A stretch of 52,029 nt of DNA from JANSWP01 sp041941305 (lineage in GTDB: Bacteria > Bacteroidota > Bacteroidia > Chitinophagales > Saprospiraceae), in assembly GCA_041941305.1 (NCBI GenBank), contig JBGTQJ010000065.1, positions 1-52,029 of the forward strand. Reading direction: 5' to 3'. Each line of letters begins with the position of its first letter. Within the stretch, counting starts at the first letter, position 1. Made by a program: the position numbers and the translations under genes. The notes under the pieces were generated by a model. The model saw nothing but the letters and a program-made list of their open reading frames with translations, did no database searches and was not told the DNA's origin. Shown here one piece after another: positions 17,159-32,100 of this stretch.

Positions 17159-20100
17159 CTACTTGATTTCCAAGTAATCAAAATTGCAATAGCCTCGTTT
17201 CAAGTGTACTCTCAAAACATGGGTACCAGCAGGTAATTGGAAGCCTTGCCTGACCTCTGTTTTAAAGGTTCCCCAACCACCCGTTTTCGGGAGATACCAG
17301 GTACTGCCAAGTGTCTGATCATTCAGATAAAATTGAATGCCAGGATAATTATTATAATTTGAGGCATAGCCCAACTCAAAATCATAAGTTCCCGCCTGAG
17401 GTACAGTTATAGTGTACTCAAGCCATTCATTGTTATAGATATAACCTACATAAGTTCTCCCTCCTGAAAGATATACATCTGGAGCTTCTTCTTTTCTAAC
17501 TGTTCCTCTGTTCCAGGTGTCGGTATCGTAATAGGCTTTGCCAGCTCCTCCATTGTCATAGTGCTCTGCTTCTATCTTCCCTGGAATAGCAATCGGATTG
17601 GAATTATAGGGCGATTGTGGGTCTGGTACTTTTACTTCCAGATAGTCAACATTGCAATAGCCTCTAACCATATGAATTCGAAGAACATGTGTTCCTGCAG
17701 GTAAGTCAATTCCAGTAAATACAGATGTTTTAAATACATTAGAGCCTCCAGTCTTCAATAAATACCAGGTATCTGCCAAAGGCTCATCATCGAGATAAAA
17801 CTTCAGACCTGGATAATAGTTATAATTGGATGCATATCCCAATTCAAAATCATAGGTTCCTGCCTGCGGAACATTCACTGTGTATTCCAGCCATTCATTG
17901 TTGTATACATAACCGACATAGGTTCGCCCCCCTGAAGCATATACATCCGGACTTTCATCGGTTCTTACAGTCCCTCTATTATTAGGATCCGTATCGAAAT
18001 AGGCTTTTCCAGCTCCTCCATTATCAAAATGTTCAAATTCAATTTTACCTGGTAATGCAATTGGATTATTGCCATAGGGTGTCTGCGGTACAGGAACTTT
18101 GATATCTAAATAATCAATTGATAAACCTCCAACTTTGATTTCTAATTTCAAGATGTGTTTTCCTTTGGACAAATTGACCCCTTCAAGCAAAGAAGTCCCA
18201 AATGCAGGTGTTTGTCTTGCAAGTACCCATTCACTACCCAAAGGCTGATCGTCGAGATAGAGTTGTATTTTTCGATCTACATTCGACGTCAAATAGCCTA
18301 GTTCAATCTCATAAGTTCCACTTTCAATTACATCAATTGAATATTCAACCCATTCATTGTTATACAACCAGCCCAGACAAGTACGACCATTGGTAACATA
18401 TATATCAACACTTTCATCCGTTCTTTCGGTCCCTTTATTTTCTGGATCATAATCGTGGTATGCATTTCCTTCTCCTCCTTTGTCGTAATGTTCTGCTTCT
18501 ATCCTTCCAGGCAAAGCAATGGGCTTGTCATTAAATGGTAACTGAGGAGGCATCGTTCCAATTCCCGAAAATTTGATGTCCTGAGTAATGGTTGAATCAA
18601 ATTTGATTATTTCAACGGGAATGGTAATGTTATATGACTCAACTTTAGTTGGTTGGAATATCGCCTTTATCATGGCTGGTCTTCCAGGATCTATATCTGT
18701 TTCAGTCAAACCGTTGTTAATCTGGACATCAAATCCTTCAGGTAATTCTTCCGGAAGTTTCACCTTAATGGAACCACCATTAGGTTTATCATCATTCCAA
18801 ATCTTAAGTACTTTCTGTTTACTACTGGTTTCTCTTTCAACATTTCCAAAGACAAGATCATTTTTAGAGGGCTTTGATTTGTAATTTTTAGGAATAGCCG
18901 CACCTGCTGTTACTTTCACTATAATGATTGGAGCAATCCCATCCGCAACCAGATTTACAGTTTGGGTGGTGATTTGTCCCGCACCTGATAGTTCCAGATC
19001 AAGCGTTTTTTTATAAACTTCGACGGTGCTTGGAATAAATTGAACTTTAAGTGTGGCACTTTGCCCAGGAGCAATACTTACTTCCTTCAAATTATTATCC
19101 AGATATGCTGAAAAACCAAAGTCTTCTGGAAGAGGATCGGGTAATTTTACATCAAGAAAAGCGCTATTGGGTCCAGAATTATTCCAAATCAAAAGACTTT
19201 TTTCAATACTACTCGCTCCAATTTCGGTTTCTTTAAAAGTCAATTTTTCCTGGACATCTTGTGATACATAATTATTAATCGTGGCACTGGCATTGGTTAG
19301 TTTTATTGCAGCAGGAGGCTGGGAACCTTCCCCTGAAAGGCTGACCTCTCTGGAATTTGAAGAACCAAGACCTGTAAGTGATAGTTCTAAGGTCTTTTCA
19401 TATTTTTCTGCACTTTTTGGAATAAATTGAATCTTAAGTGTTGCACTCTTGCCAGGGGCAATACTGACTTCTTTCAAATTATTATTTAAATGAGCTGTAT
19501 AGCCAAAGTCTTCTGGAAGTGGGTCAGGCAACTTAACCACCAAATTCGCACTTCCTGGCTTAGCATTATTCCATATTTTTAATTTCTTTTCTACACTACT
19601 ATTCCCAACATCCGTATTGTCAAATGCCAAACTTTTTTTAGGTTGCTTCGACTTATAATTTTTGATAGTCGCATTTGCAGCTGTTAGTTTCACCTGAGCT
19701 GGAGGTATGATTGCCTCTCCCGAAAGTTCGATGTTTTGCTCTGTTACTGAGCCGGCTCCTGTCAAACTAAGTTTCAAGGTTGGACTATACACTTGTGCCA
19801 CCTCTGGCTTGAAAGTTACCTTTAATGTTTTTGAAGATTGAGGAGCTATTTTGCCTGGAGCCAGGACAATATTAAACCCTTCCGGTAATGGATCGGGTAA
19901 ACTGACCTCCAAATCAGCACTGCCTGTTGGAGCAGCATTCCAAATCTTTAGTTTCTTTTCAAGACTTGACTCACCCACAGCAATATTTGCAAAGTTTAAG
20001 TTGGTTTTCTCTGCTGCACTCACTTTAGTGGCATTCACCCCAGTGACCTTCACCATGGCAGGAGGAATAATTCCAGTGCCTTTAAGATTTATATCATAAG

Positions 20101-23100
20101 ATTGCTGATTTCCTGCATTGCTTAATTTCAATGATATCGTTTCATCATAGAATACCCCTGTAGATGGTTTGAATTTCACCTCTAATACCCTACTCTTTTC
20201 TGAGGCTATGTTCACCGATTGCTCACCAGCAGCTCCCTCAAATTCCAAAATAAATTCGGCAGGTAAGGATTCTGGTAAACTTACAACCAAGTCTTTACTC
20301 TGAGGAATGGTGTTCCAAATCCGTAAACGCTTTGTACCACTTTCTGTTCCCTGGAGTACTTCCTGGAAATTCAAAATGTTCTTTTCCTCCGAATTCATAT
20401 CCTGAGCAGTATAGTCTGTCATTTGGATTTTCGCTTCGTGTAAATCAGTAAATCCATCCAGGGATATTGGATATACGGTAGCTCCACCTGTATTTTCCAT
20501 ACTAAGCTCCAGACTTCCTGATAATTGTCCAAAAACATGTGGATTGTATATAACCTCCAACAATGCACTCTGACCCGCTTTTATGATTCGAGTTAAATTG
20601 CCACTGCCTGATCCCGATGCCCAGTTAGCACTCACGTTCTCAGGTAAATCCTCTGGTAAACTCACTTTCAAATCAGCCCTGTTGGGTCCTTTTTGATTCC
20701 ATATCCTGATATTGCGTTTCTTCTCAGAGGTACCAATTAACAGATTCCCAAAGCTCACTGAAGATATCTCGTCATCTGTTATTTTTGATTCCTTTCCCTG
20801 GGTTGCAAGCAACTCTGCATAGGATTGACCCTTTCCTTTCAATGTAATATCATATACCTGATTATTTCCTGCATTGCTTATTTCCAACGATATCTTTTCA
20901 TCATAGCCCCCCGCTACAGTTGGTTTGAATACTACTTCCAATACCCTACTCTTTTCTGAAGCGATGTTCACAGTTCGCTCACCTGCAGCTCCTTCGAACT
21001 CCAATTTAAATTCTGCTGGTAAGGATTCTGGTAAACTTACTACCAAGTCCTTACTCTGAGGGTTGGTGTTCCATATTCGCAATCCTCTCGTTTCACTTTC
21101 TGTTCCCTGAAGTACTTCCTGGAAATTCAATACTTTCTTTTCCTCCCCATTCATATTCTGAACCGTATAATCTGTCATACGGATTTTTGCCTCACCCAGC
21201 TCCGTTAATCCATTCAGGGAAATCGGATAATTGGTAGCACCACCTGTATTTTCCATACTAAGCTCCAGATTTCCTGTTAATGATCCCAATTCCTGTGGAT
21301 TGTAAATAACTTCCAACAATGCACTTTGTCCAGCTTTTATGACTCGAGTCAAATTGTTACCACCTGTTCCAGAAGCCCAATTCGCACTCACGTTTTCAGG
21401 TAAATTCTCTGGTAAACTCACTATCAAATCAGCCCGGTTGGGTCCTTTGCGATTCCATATCCTGATATTGCGTTTCTTTTCTGGAGTACCAATGGATAGC
21501 GTACCAAAGCCCACTGAAGATATCTTATCATCTATTATCTTTGAGTCCTTCCCCTGGGTTGCAAGCAAGTCAGCGTAGGATAGTCCTTTTCCTTTCAGAG
21601 TAATATCATATACTGTATTATTTCCTGCATTGGTTAATTCAAGTGCTATAGTTTCATCCAGGGAGATCCCTTGACTAGGATTGAATATAACTTCCAAAAC
21701 TGCACTTTCTCCACCTGCAATATTTACTTTCTTCGGATTGGAACTATCCTTGAACCTAATACTGATTGAGGATGGTATATTATCAGGTATACGAACACCT
21801 AATGCTTTACTATTTGACTTTTTATTCCATATTCGAAGTTCCTGAGCTTCACTGCTTTCATTTTGGATAGTTGCTGGAAAATTTAGCACATTTTTCTCTG
21901 GTCCATTTATGTTCGCCGCCAATGCTGTCACATTGATCTCAGCATCCAAGAATATTCCTTTCCCGTTTAAGGTTATCGGATAAACTGGATTTTTAGGATC
22001 TCCTGTAATTTCAAGATTTAATTTCTTGTTGTTGTAATGTGTTGCTTTAGTTGGCTTAAAACTGACATTCAAAGTAGCAAATTCTCCAGGCTTGATCACC
22101 GTATTTTCCTTATCAAGCGTTACGATATATCCTTCTGGTATATCCTCCTGAGGAGGCAATTTAACTCGCATAAAATCACTGCCCTCTTCAGCTGAATTCC
22201 AAATCTTCAATTTTTCCGGAAGTGTTGCAGCTCCTGTGATTTCCGTTTCTCCAAACCCTATGACTTTTTGTTCCTTCGCAGTCGAATAATTATTATTATT
22301 AACTGCCAAAACAGTTGCTTTAATTTCAGCAGGTAATACAAACCTTAATCTAAACCTATCGAAATTAAATCCCCCCTTATTAGCCAAAGCTCTCACCACC
22401 TGTATTCCTTCTTCCAGTTCAAATTTTTTGCTTACTCGTCTTTCGTATTTTCCAAGTCCATTGGTATTCCCTACAATAATAGATTCAGACAACTGCTCTT
22501 CCCCTTTATGTAAACTCAGTCTTCCGCCTCCTTTTTTAGAGGATACCCAAAACTCTGCATAATATTTTCCGCCTTTTTTTACATTAATGGTATATTCTGT
22601 CCATTCTCCGTCCTCTATATCACTAATTACCGTACCTCCGGAATATCCAGAAATATCAACTTGCTCATCCTCCCGATCTTTTCCACCTGTATTCGAACTA
22701 GAATGATCCAAATAAGCAATTCCATCACCACCTATATCAAATTCTTCTGCTTCGATCATATTCCCGGGAACAACAATCGGATTTCCATTATACGGCTTTT
22801 GAAGCGCGTTGCTAAACAACACTTTATCCAGATTGAAACCACCTGATACCACGGTCATTTTCAACACTTGCTTGCCTGCATTAAGGGATATATTCTTGCT
22901 ACGGTTTTTAAACTTAGTCAAACCGCCTGTATTTCCTACAGATATTACAGCAAGCCTTTGTCCGGACTCATTGTGAAGTTCAATTTTTCCTCCAGGTTTT
23001 TCTGAAGAGACTCTAAACTTAGCCGTATACTTTCCAGTTTCTGAAGCTTTTACGGTATACTCCAACCATTCTCCTGCTTTTAGTTCTTCAATAACTGTAT

Positions 23101-26100
23101 TGCCATCACGCAGCCTGATATCTACGCCATCCTGGCGATACTTTCCTCCAGTATTTTTGTTATCGCTATCTTTAAAAGTAACCCCAGGACCACCTAAATC
23201 ATAATCCTCTGCTTCAAGATGACCGGGAATGGCAATGGGTTTCCCACTGAATGGTGCTCGATTCAACCCGGTTCCAGCGAGATCAAAACGATACAAATTA
23301 TCGTCACAATTATTAGTCTGAATGGAAATATTTGCTTTGCGCGATCCTTCCTTTTTGGGTTTAAAATGGACTGTAAAACTGGTGCTTTCATTTGGCTGGA
23401 CCATTTTTGGTAAATTAATCCCACCTAATGTAAAGTCATTTGATTGAGCCCCACCAATGTTTATCTCTGTGACCTTAAATCTCGATTCTCCATCATTTAC
23501 AATTGTGAAAGTATGCTCCTCATCACTCACCATTATCACATCTCCGAAATCTGTACCGGTAGCTTGACTAGCAGTTGTGGCTCCATTTTCAATAGTTTCA
23601 TTTGAACCCTGAACCGTCAATTGAGGCAAGGGTTCCGAGCCCACTGTTACAACTTGAACCGGGGACAAACAATTGTTGGCATCTCTCACTTCCAAAGAAT
23701 AGTCAGCAGCGTCCAGCGCATTAATCGTTACATTTTGATTGATAACACTTTGAAAATCATCGGTATTCAAACGATATTCAAAAGGAGCAGCACCTGAATT
23801 TACAGTAAGGAGAATTTCCCCGTCATCTGCACCAGGGCATTTTTCATCATTCGGTTTTGCTGAAAAAATAGGTAGATCTTGAATGGTAACTTTTAGAGCA
23901 GCAACATCATTACATCCATTTTCACTATCTGTCACAGTAAGTTGATATTCAGTAGTTTCGGATGGATTTGCTTGTGGCTTGGCACTATTGGCATCACTCA
24001 AGCCTGTTTGAGGACTCCATTGATAAGAGAGGGTTCCCTGACCTGAGCTATTTGAGGCATCGAGCTCTACCTCCCCACCCAAACAAAAACTCACATCTGA
24101 ACCTGCTTCTGCCTTAGGACTAGTTATGTTCTGTGTAATTGCCAAAGAAGTTTCAGCTGTACAGCCATTGGTTACATCTGTCACTGTCAAAACATAAGTA
24201 TTTGATGTCGTCACACTAAGTTTGGAAGCAGTACCTCCTCCTGTCCAGGAATAAGCCAAGTCACCCTGACCACTTGAACCACTCGCATCCAGGTTTATAG
24301 AGGTAGTCGAACAATTCAATTCTGTTATGTTATCTGAGGATATACTAGCTGTAGGAGTATCAATGTCCTGGGTTAATTCTATGGATGCTGAGGAGGTACA
24401 TCCATTCGAGGAATTGGTTACAGTAACCCTATAAGTATTTGGTGATGTAACTGCCATTGTAGATTGTTCACCTCCTTGTGACCAAATATATTCAAAGGAC
24501 CCACTGGATTCTGAAACTTTAGCTTCCAGGTTAATTGAAGGAGTTGTACATGTCAATTCGGTTACACCTCCTGTACCAATACTGACTGTGGGAGCAATAA
24601 TATCTTGAGTTATTTCTATGGATGCCTCTGAGGTACAGTTATTTGCTCCGTCAGTTACCGTAACTGCATAAGAGGCTGGGCTACTTACTCCAAATGTACC
24701 ACCGGTACTACCATCGGTCCAGGAATAAGTTAAGTCACCCTGACCACTTGAACCACTCGCATCCAGCTCTATAGACGTAGTCGTACAATTCAATTCAGAA
24801 ACACCTCCTGAGGAAATGCTCGCTGTTGGGGCAGTATTATTTTGGGTAATCACAAGAGAACTTTCGGCAGTACAACCATTTGTTCCATCTGTTATTGTCA
24901 AAACATAGGTATCTGCAGTGGTAGCACTAAGTGTCGAAGCTGTGCTGTTATCTGACCAGGAATAAACTAAGTCACCTTGACCACTTGAACCACTCCCATC
25001 CAGATCTATAGACGTCGTCGAACAATTCAATTCAGTTACATCGCCTGATGTTATACTGGCAGTTGGAGCATCAATGTCCTGTGTTATCGTTATAGATTCT
25101 GAAGAAGTACATCCATTGGAGGAATTAGTTATAGTAACCCTATAGGTATTTGGCGTTGTAACTTCTAAATTGGATTGATTTCCTTCCGCTGACCAGGCAA
25201 ACTCATAAGGCCCGGAAGTTTCTGAAACTCCGGCTTCAAGGGTAATCGAAGGAGTCGCACAAGTCAGTTCAGTTGCACCTCCTGAATTTATACTTATTGT
25301 AGGAGCAGCAATATCCTGAGTTATTTCTATCGATGCCTCTGATGTACAGTTATTGGCTCCATCCGTTACTGTAACAGCATAAGAGGCAGGGTTATTTACT
25401 ACAAGTGTACCTTCTGTGCTACCATCAGTCCAGGAATAAGTCAATTCACCTTGACCTCCTGAACTACTCGCATCCAAAGTAATGGATGTTGTCGTACAAT
25501 CCAGCTCCGAAATATTATCTGATAATATACTCACTGTGGGAGCAGTGTTGTTTTGCGTAATCTCCAAGGAGCTTTCGTCCGTACAACCATTCGCACCATC
25601 TGTTACGGTCAAAACATAAGTATTTGCAGTTGTAGCACTAAGTGTCGAAGCTGTGCTGTTATCAGACCAGGAATAAGCCAAGTCACCCTGACCACTTGAA
25701 CCACTCGCATCCAGGTTTATGGAAGTAGTTGTACAATTCAATTCGGTTAAATTGGCTGAAGTTATGCTGGCTATAGGAGCGGCATTATCCTGTGTTATGG
25801 TTATCGATTCTGTAGAGGTACATCCATTGGAGGAATTGGTCACTGTAACAGTATAGGTATTCGGTGTTTTAATTTCCACTGTAGATTGATCTCCTTCCTG
25901 TGACCAGGCATATTCATAAGACCCAGCTGTTTCTGAAACTTCAGCTTCCAGGCTTATCGAAGGAGTTGTACAAGTCAATTCTGTTATACCTCCTGAACCA
26001 ATACTGACTGTAGGTGCTGCATTATCCTGGGTTATTGTTACAAATCCTTCTGAGGTACAATTATTTGCTCCATCTGTCACAGTAACTGAATAGGTAGATG

Positions 26101-29100
26101 GACTACTTACATCAAAGGAAGTTTCTGTACTTTCATTTGACCATAGATAAGTCAAGCCACCCTGACCACTTGAGCTACTCGCATCAAGGTTTATGGAAGT
26201 CCTTGTACAATTCAATTCGGTCACATCTCCTGACGAAAGGCTAACAGTGGGTGCAGTATTATTCTGCGTAATCTCCATGGATGTTTCAGCTGTACAACCA
26301 TTCGTTCCATCTGTCACAGTTAAAGCATAGGTACTTGCTGTCGAAACACTGAGGGAAGATGCAGTGCTGCCATCTGACCAGGAATAAGTTAAGTCGCCTT
26401 GACCATTTGATCCACTCCCATCAAGGCTTATAGCAGTTGTCGTACAATTCAATTCTGTCAAACTCCCGGAAGATATAGAAGCTGTAGGAGCAAGGTTATC
26501 CTGGGTGATTGTTATAGATTCAGTGGCAGTACATCCATTAGAGGAATTAGTAACAGTAACAGTGTAGGTATTCGGCGTTTTAATTTCCACGTTAGATTGA
26601 TCTCCTTCCTGTGACCAGGCATATTCATAAGCCCCAGTAGATTCTGAAACTCCAGCAATCAAGTTAATAGAAGGAGTCGTACAAGTCAGTTCAGTTATCC
26701 CTCCTGAACTAATACTGACAGTTGGGGCTGCACTATCTTGAGTTATTTCAATTGAACCTTCTGAAGTACAGTTATTTGCTCCATCTGTCACCGTCACTTT
26801 ATAGGTAGCTGGGCTATTTACTCCCAGAGTTGCTGCAGTACTTTCATCTGACCAGACATATGTCAAGTCGCTCTGACCACTTGAATTACTTGCATCCAAA
26901 GTAATGGACGGCGAGGTACAATTCAATTCTGTAATATCACCTGACGAAAGGCCCACAGTAGGAGCGGTAATATTTTGCGTAATCTCCAAAGAATTTTCTT
27001 CAGTACATCCGTTGGTTCCATCTGTTACCGTCACGGTATAGGTAGCAGGGCTACTTACTCCCAGGGAAGAAGCGGTACTTCCATCTGACCAGGCATATGT
27101 CAAGTCCCCTTGACCACTTGAACCACTCGCATCCAGGTTTATAGATGTGCTTGTACAATTCAATTCGGTTTCATTTCCAGAAGTTATACTCACTGTTGGA
27201 GAAGCATTATCCTGAGTTATTACTATAGATTCGGAGACGGTACATCCATTAGAAGGGTTGGTTACAGTAACGCTGTAAGTATTTGGGGTATTAACCGCCA
27301 AAGAAGATTGATCGCCTTCTATGCTCCAGGCATATGCAACAGCGTCCTCAGTTCCGGATACTTCAGCTTCCAAACTAATGGAAGCAGTCGTACAAGTCAG
27401 TTCGGTTACATTTCCAGAACTGATACTAACTGTTGGTACTGTATTATCCTGGGTTATTTCTATCGATGCCTCTGAAGTACAATTATTTAAACCATCTGTC
27501 ACTGTCACCGAATAGGTATCTGGACTATTTATTTCTAAAGTAGGTTCAGTACTACTATCTGACCATAAATAGGATAGTTCGCCCTGACCACTTGAGCCAG
27601 TTGCATCTAAAGTAAGCACATTATTTGTACAGGATAATTCTGTAGAGGTACCTGATGAAATATTTGATGTAGGTAGTGGATTAACTGTAATGGTTTCCGT
27701 ACCAGCTAATAAGCCGGGACATCCATTGGCATCAGCTACGCTTACTAAAGAATAAGTACTTGTATTAGCAGGTGAAACAGATATTTCATTTCCACTGGAA
27801 TAATTTTTCTCAGTATAGCTATTTGTACCATCACTATATACAACAGTATAAGGGCCAGTATCCATATCCATTGTAACCGTCAAATCTGCATTTTCTCCTT
27901 CACAAATCGTAGCTGCTCCTACCAAAGTTGCGCTAAGTTGAGAGCCTTCCCCCTGGATATCAAAGGTGTAGGAATTGCCTTGCGAACCATCTAAATCAAC
28001 AGTAATCGTGGCATTTCTACTACCAATTTCAGAAGGGTCAAAAATTACTGAAAAATCTTTGTTATTCCCAACATCAACATTGATTGGAAATGATAGATTA
28101 TTTAATGAAAAATCAGATGCATGATCTCCACTTACATTGATACCGGTAATATTTAACGCCAATCCTCCGGTATTTTCTATTGTATATGTTCTCGAAATAT
28201 TTCCATTACAAACATCCAGAGTCTCAAAACTTGTGTGATTATCCACATTGGCGGTAGTACTTCCATCAACGATGTTCACACCATTGCCCGTGATATTCGC
28301 GGCTAAGGTTAGACCAGTTCCTTGAACCGTTAGTGATATGGACTCTTCTGTAGTTCCAGATAAGCCCAAAGACATATTCCCCTGATATGTTTTTGTAGCT
28401 TCATCTTGCTCAGTCGGTGTAAAGGTCACAATGAGTTCCTCATGATTTTGAGGAGAAATGCTTCTACTGCCGGTTGTTTCATCCGCCCAACTTATCTGAA
28501 ATCCTGCTGGAATATCTTCACCTGAAGTTGGAAGCGTGACATTAAGCAATGCACTTTCTTCAGGAGCAAGGTTCCAAATTTTCACTACTCTTTCAGAAGG
28601 TTGATCTACTGGGCTATTTCCAATGTCTAACAAACTGGCGATATCAGGAACACTTTCGTTGCCAAACCAATTTGAATCGTTTTGGTCTGCAGTTGCGTTA
28701 GAATCAGTGATTTTAATTTCGGCTTTCTGACGAATGCCTATTCCCGAAAGTGAAAGATCATTCGCATTGTTGCCGGTTAAACTCAAATTGACTTGAGCAT
28801 ATTCCTTTTCGTTCTCTTCCGGATTGGATGGAACTTCTGGATTGAAAGTCAATACAACTTCTATAGAATTTTCTGGGGCAATACTTACATTGCCCTCTGC
28901 ATCCGCATTATTTGATGTAATTTCAAAACCAGGTAGGTTGGAAGGTAATTTAAACTTTAAATAGGCACTATGGGATGCTCCATTATTCCATATTCTAACT
29001 GTTTTTGTGGGTAAATCCGAACTGCCAATTGTAACTGGGTCAGCAAATTGAAGGGATTGAACTGCTTCATTTTCAATCGTTGAATTGCTTCCGTCTGTGA

Positions 29101-32100
29101 TATGAGCTATACCAGCAGGACGAACTCCCGTCCCAGAAAGCAAAATATCATTTGCGCTATTGGCTGTTAGACTCAATCTTACCTTATCATACTCACGATT
29201 GTTTTGTTCTGCAGAAGCCGGTGCTTGTGGATCAAAAGTAATCGTGACTTCCGCATGATTATTTGGAGCAATATTCAAAAATCCTTCCGCATCGGTTTCA
29301 GAGCTGGCAATACTAAAACCTGAAGGTGCTTCGGGAAGCTTGAACTTCAGATAAGCACTTTGATCATTGCCTTTGTTCCAAATATTAACTTTTTTAGAAG
29401 GCAAATTTGAACTACCTATGATCACATCATCGGTAAAGTAAATTGCCTGAGCAGGGTCATCATCAATACTTGAATTTTCACCTTCTGTTATATAGGTATT
29501 TCCAGTTGGTCGAATCCCTGTCCCTGAAAGTAGGACATCATTGCTTGAACTCTCTGTAAAGCTAACTTTTACATCCGTATACGTATTTTCATTTTCAGTT
29601 CCATTGTTTGGTGCAACTGGGATAAATTCTATGCTTACTTCTGCAAAGTCATCGGGTTCAATACTGATAGCTCCATTGGCATCTGCATTTTCTGAAGAGA
29701 TTTTAAATCCTTCGGGATTGGCAGGCAATGTTAAGTTCAAAAGACCCCTATCTGCTTCTCCTACATTCCAGATTTTCAAAACTTTGGAAGCGGCTTGCTC
29801 CTCTCCAATAACTACAGTTCCAAAATCTATTTTATCTGCAGCAAAAGAAGTCACTTCGGAGGCAGTACCTTCCGTGATTCTTGCTGAAGCACCAGGTCGC
29901 AACCCAATACCTGAAAGTAGAATATCATCTCCTGTATCACTTGTCAAACTGAGTTGAACACCTTCATAAGTTTGTTCATTTTCCGAACTACTTTCCGGAG
30001 CAGATGGAGAAAAACTAATTTTTATCTCGGCAAAATCATCGGGCTCTATACTCAAATGTCCATTCTGGTCAGCATCATCTGAGCTAATCAAAAAACCATC
30101 GGGATTTTCTGGAAGGTCTAATTCAAGTAAACCTCTATTTTCAGCTCCTACATTCCATATTTTTAATGTTTTGATTTCAGTTGTACTACTTCCCAATGTG
30201 ATGCTACCAAAATCGAGCGCAGAGACAATATCCGTAGTAATTTGAGAATTGCTGCCTTCGGTAATTCTCGCATCCGAATCCGGTCTGACTCCAATTCCGG
30301 AAAGCAGAATATCATTTGCAGCATTATTGGTTAAACTGAGTTTCACCTCTTGATAGCTTTGTTCATTTAATGCGATGTCACTGGGTGCTTGAGGGTCAAA
30401 ACTCACTTTTATAGTTGCAAAATTATCGGGCTCAATGCTCAGGAAACCATTTGAGCCAGCATCATCTGAAGAAAAGGTAAAACCTGGCAATGATGAAGGT
30501 AGATTCAATTGAAGCAAACCTCGATGTTCGGCTCCAACATTCCAAATTTTTAAAATCTGTGGCTCAGCTGCAGGAGTACCGAGGACTATACTACCAAAAT
30601 CAATTGCTGTTACAGATTCAGATGTAATTTCTGAATCAATGCCTTGTGTAATGCTAGCACTTGCCAATGACCTCCTCCCTTTTCCAGATAGTAGTATATC
30701 ATTGGAGGCATCATCCGTTAAACTGAGTTTTACATTAACATAAGGTCGTTCATTTGATTGAATATCTTCAGGAGCTTCAGGAGCAAAAGTCAAATTGACT
30801 TGTGCAGATTCATCTGGTGCAATGCTTATTTGACCATTTTCATCTGCGTCATCACTCGAGAGTGTGAATCCTTGCGGGGCTTCTGGAAGGATAATATCCA
30901 AATAACCTCGATTTTCAGCTCCAATATTCCAGATCTTCAGTATTTTGGTTTCTGCTTCACTTCCTATCGTTTTATTTCCAAAATCAATATTTTCTACTGC
31001 AAAATGATCTATTTCTGAGTCTATTCCTTCTGTAATGCTCACATCTGCAGATGGCCGCACTGTCATACCTTTTAGTGTAATTTCCTTCAATTCAATAATA
31101 TCCAGTGAGTAGTCAAATATTTCTATTTCAAGGTTGTCATAACTTTCTTTTTCATTCACTTTTTGATCTGTCAATTCTTCAAGTTCATAACTTATTAAAA
31201 TTTCTGCACTCTCATTGGGTAAAATAGTCACTCTCCCATACTCACTTGCAGATTCAGATGAGAGGGTAAAATTTTTATTTAGGTATTCTCCTTCTAAATC
31301 TATTTTCAATACCCCTCTATTCTCATCTCCTGTATTCCATATTTTAAAAACCTTGGTTTCAGGTATCTTATTTTCATATTGCGAGGTCACCTTTCCAAAG
31401 TCAATTTCTTCTATTTCTTGAGAAGCAATTGTAGATGCAGATCCTTCCGTAATTTTCAATATTGGTTGTGGTCTGGTTGCAACACCCGACAACTCAATCT
31501 TCCTGTTTGATTCACCCAAGAATATGACTTCGATTTCTTCAAATCGTACTTCAAACTCATAAATATCTTCAGGAATTTCAGGGATGAATTCCAATTTAAC
31601 TTCGGCAAAGTCATCAGGAGAAATAGTCAATTTTCCATCAGTATCAGCATCTTTAGAACTTATTCGAAATCCTTCAGGACTTTCAGGAAGTTTAAGTTTA
31701 AGTTGCCTTCTAAATTCATCACCCACATTCCAGATCTTTATAATTTTTGGAGCAATCTCATCATGAATTATTGCTTCACTTCCAAAGTCGAAGCTAGACT
31801 TATTCCAATCTGTCACTTCTGAATCCAACCCTTCTGTTATCCTCACCTTAGCTTCAGGACGTACCAAATTAAACGTAATCGGGAAATCATTAGACCCCTC
31901 TTCAGTAAAATTAAGTGCGGTTTCAAAAATCCGCTCATTTTCATCTTCTTGTATAGATTCAGGCAAAATTGAATTGGTTTTAAAACTTACCATTATTGTT
32001 TCATACTGCTGAGGTATAATTCTTAATTTTTCTTGAAATATTTTATTGTCTGCATTTCTAAATGTAAAACCATTGCTTTCTGTTGGAATGTCAAATTCAA

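Noticed and set aside
24119..27673. CRISPR-like or other DNA-level regular repeat array
   Set aside because: The period is 237 bp, a multiple of three with no short direct repeats and spacers; it is a protein repeat in frame.
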